The notes below the pieces were generated by a model. That model was given only the letters and a program-made list of their open reading frames with translations, made no database searches and was not told the DNA's origin. The position numbers were made by a program, and so were the translations under genes. Positions 62,592-64,000 of a stretch of DNA of 64,000 bases are shown piece by piece. Origin of the DNA: Pedobacter frigoris (GTDB lineage: Bacteria > Bacteroidota > Bacteroidia > Sphingobacteriales > Sphingobacteriaceae). How positions within the stretch are numbered: the stretch's first letter is position 1; each line of letters begins with the position of its first letter. Location: the NCBI RefSeq assembly GCF_005116445.1, contig NZ_SWBQ01000005.1, positions 310,001-374,000 on the forward strand, in the 5' to 3' direction.

Positions 62592-63401
62592 TTATAAAGT
62601 TCTCCAGGTAACGTCTGTTTGTTTCTGAAGAATGGATGAAAATTCTACGCGTGGAGGGAGGTTTAGGTAAGGATAGGTAACCTTTGAAAGGTACAGTCCC
62701 TGGGGATGTGCAGGTGTAATTAGTTCAGGTGTGGTATTGGTGATCAGGTAGTTTTCAAACTCATCCACACTCAGTACACCTCGCCCTATTTTCAATAGCT
62801 GCCCCATAATAATACGGATCATTTTACTGAGGAAGCGATTGGAAGAGATCTGAAAGCGTAATTTGTCGCCATTAGTGTCGACTGCAAAAGATGCCGACAT
62901 CACGTTGCAGATCGTGTGTTCGTATTTATCGGGACTGGTACAAAACGCCCTGTAGTCTTTGTATTTTGGTAACACCGCAGCTGCCTGTTTCATTTTATCG
63001 AAATCAAGGTTATCTAACAGGTAGAACGAACTTAATCCGTTCAGAAAAGGATCTTTATAGGTATGGATAAAGTAATCATAAGAACGCTGTACAGCATCGA
63101 AACGCGCATGAGGCAGGCCTTCCATAGGAATGATGTCAAACACCGCAATGTTTAGTGGCAGCAGTTTATTAAGCCTGAACTTAAGGTCAAAATCCCATTC
63201 CTGTTCGATATCCATGTGAAAAAAGAATTGGCTGGCATGTACATGCGCATCAGTACGGCCGCATCCATTGATGAAGACCTCAGTCTTTAGCGCCTGACTT
63301 AGGTATTTTTCTATTACACCCTGTACATTCAATACGCCCGGTTGTTTTTGCCAGCCATTGTATTGTAATCCATTATATCCGATGTGAACGAAGTATCTCA
63401 A
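62592..63401 (-). CDS. truA: tRNA pseudouridine synthase A-type protein
   Basis: The product is 269 aa with the TruA N-terminal YNGLQYNGWQKQPG, the catalytic-aspartate motif GCGRTDAHVHA and a C-terminal RFLSKMIRIIMG. It should make pseudouridine in the tRNA anticodon arm. The usual motif is GRTDxGVHA; here His replaces the Gly, so function is likely but not certain. It lies 2 bp after the hexosaminidase gene, in the same direction. Confidence 0.9.
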   Translation of the reverse strand: MRYFVHIGYNGLQYNGWQKQPGVLNVQGVIEKYLSQALKTEVFINGCGRTDAHVHASQFFFHMDIEQEWDFDLKFRLNKLLPLNIAVFDIIPMEGLPHARFDAVQRSYDYFIHTYKDPFLNGLSSFYLLDNLDFDKMKQAAAVLPKYKDYRAFCTSPDKYEHTICNVMSASFAVDTNGDKLRFQISSNRFLSKMIRIIMGQLLKIGRGVLSVDEFENYLITNTTPELITPAHPQGLYLSKVTYPYLNLPPRVEFSSILQKQTDVTWRTL

Positions 63402-63403
63402 TG

Positions 63404-64000
63404 TTATTTTCTCCAGGCTCTTTTATTCAATTCTTCTATTGGCATAACCATCATGCGGCCCGCTGGTTTCTTACCTTTGTAGGTGATCACTTTTAGGGTA
63501 GCCGCGTCTTTAGGAGGAGTAATCTTCTCCGTATATTTTGGATAGAAACGATCAGGGAAGGAATTGTCAAAGCTATAGTAGATATCTAACCCCTGAACTT
63601 CTGTACTCAGCTCAATCATCAGCTGCTTGTCGGCCGATCTGCTCACCGAGAATATCGGGTCATATACACTTGGTGCATATTTGGTTTCTGCGATATCAAG
63701 CCTTTTGAAGTGCTGTTCTACTCGGTTGAAGAAATTACTCCAGTTCTTCTTCTCAGGGGGAGACCATACGGATTCAGCTATTGCAAAACCACGTGGCCAG
63801 GTCATATATTCCGCCTGGCGGATGTTGTAAACTTGTTCAGTCCATAGGTTTGCTTGTCCACCTTTGATAAATTTAGGATCCACGCCTGCAGGTATCGGGT
63901 CAAACTCGTAGGATTTGCTCAGGCGAAGTGAAGCATAAACTTTAGGTTCGGTGATGACATCGGCTTGCATGTAATCCAGGTAAGCATAAGTGCTGGGGCT
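63404..64000 (-). CDS. GH20 beta-N-acetylhexosaminidase, C-terminal part (cut by window edge)
   Basis: The frame is open to base 64000, so the start lies outside the window; 198 codons are visible. They show the end of the GH20 barrel (SPSTYAYLDYMQ, GGQANLWTEQV, WPRGFAIAESVWSP) and a C-terminal domain of the chitobiase type. It removes terminal GlcNAc or GalNAc from glycans or peptidoglycan fragments. It is probably co-transcribed with truA, only 2 bp away. Confidence 0.92.
   Translation of the reverse strand, partial: SPSTYAYLDYMQADVITEPKVYASLRLSKSYEFDPIPAGVDPKFIKGGQANLWTEQVYNIRQAEYMTWPRGFAIAESVWSPPEKKNWSNFFNRVEQHFKRLDIAETKYAPSVYDPIFSVSRSADKQLMIELSTEVQGLDIYYSFDNSFPDRFYPKYTEKITPPKDAATLKVITYKGKKPAGRMMVMPIEELNKRAWRK

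Overview
The window looks like a chromosome segment of a Bacteroidota bacterium of the Sphingobacteriaceae type, Pedobacter or a close relative. Evidence: three FecI/FecR-controlled SusC/SusD outer-membrane uptake loci, DUF4369/TlpA thioredoxins, AT-rich gene starts without strong Shine-Dalgarno sites, promoters of the TTTG-N19/20-TAnnTTTG type, and core genes in Bacteroidota-like order (lptB-GH3, folP-cdaA, DUF1599-BT_3928-like DoxX). The genus is an inference.

Layout. 1-110: the 3' part of a tRNA-Asn gene and its terminator, probably the scar at one end of an integrated element lying left of the window. 128-5117: an Hsp70-like ATPase, a sulfatase and a LytS/LytTR two-component pair with a likely autoregulatory operator. 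5169-11971: uptake locus 1 (ECF sigma, FecR, SusC, SusD-like_2). 12095-34512: mostly housekeeping genes: pirin, FMN reductase, metallophosphoesterase, M13 peptidase, CBS protein, GH3, LptB, RecJ, MBL hydrolase, receiver protein, YceI, GcvP, PdxJ, thioredoxin/TPR protein, desaturase, AhcY, bacilliredoxin, PQQ-type dehydrogenase, DoxX. 34666-45218: uptake locus 2 (sigma, FecR, SusC, SusD, three TlpA-like proteins). 45215-46414: small genes. 46583-57018: uptake locus 3 (sigma, FecR, SusC, SusD, DUF1735/discoidin-like lipoprotein, two TlpA-like proteins). 57171-64000: SRPBCC, AraC-type HTH, CdaA, FolP, DUF1599, DoxX/BT_3928-like, AroK, DoxX, TruA and the 3' part of a GH20 hexosaminidase.

How it works together. 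In each uptake locus the SusC receptor carries an N-terminal STN domain that should contact the periplasmic part of its FecR, which releases the ECF sigma when substrate is bound. Loci 2 and 3 share a sigma/FecR family, a promoter-like motif between sigma and fecR, and a long susC leader with a 6-7 codon mini-ORF followed by hairpins. Both end in secreted thioredoxin-fold proteins rather than glycoside hydrolases, so their cargo may be something other than an ordinary polysaccharide. Locus 1 is a different subtype and lacks these extras.

I saw no transposase, integrase, CRISPR array, rRNA or complete tRNA. The largest unexplained non-coding stretch is 31639-32223, between divergent ahcY and the bacilliredoxin gene.
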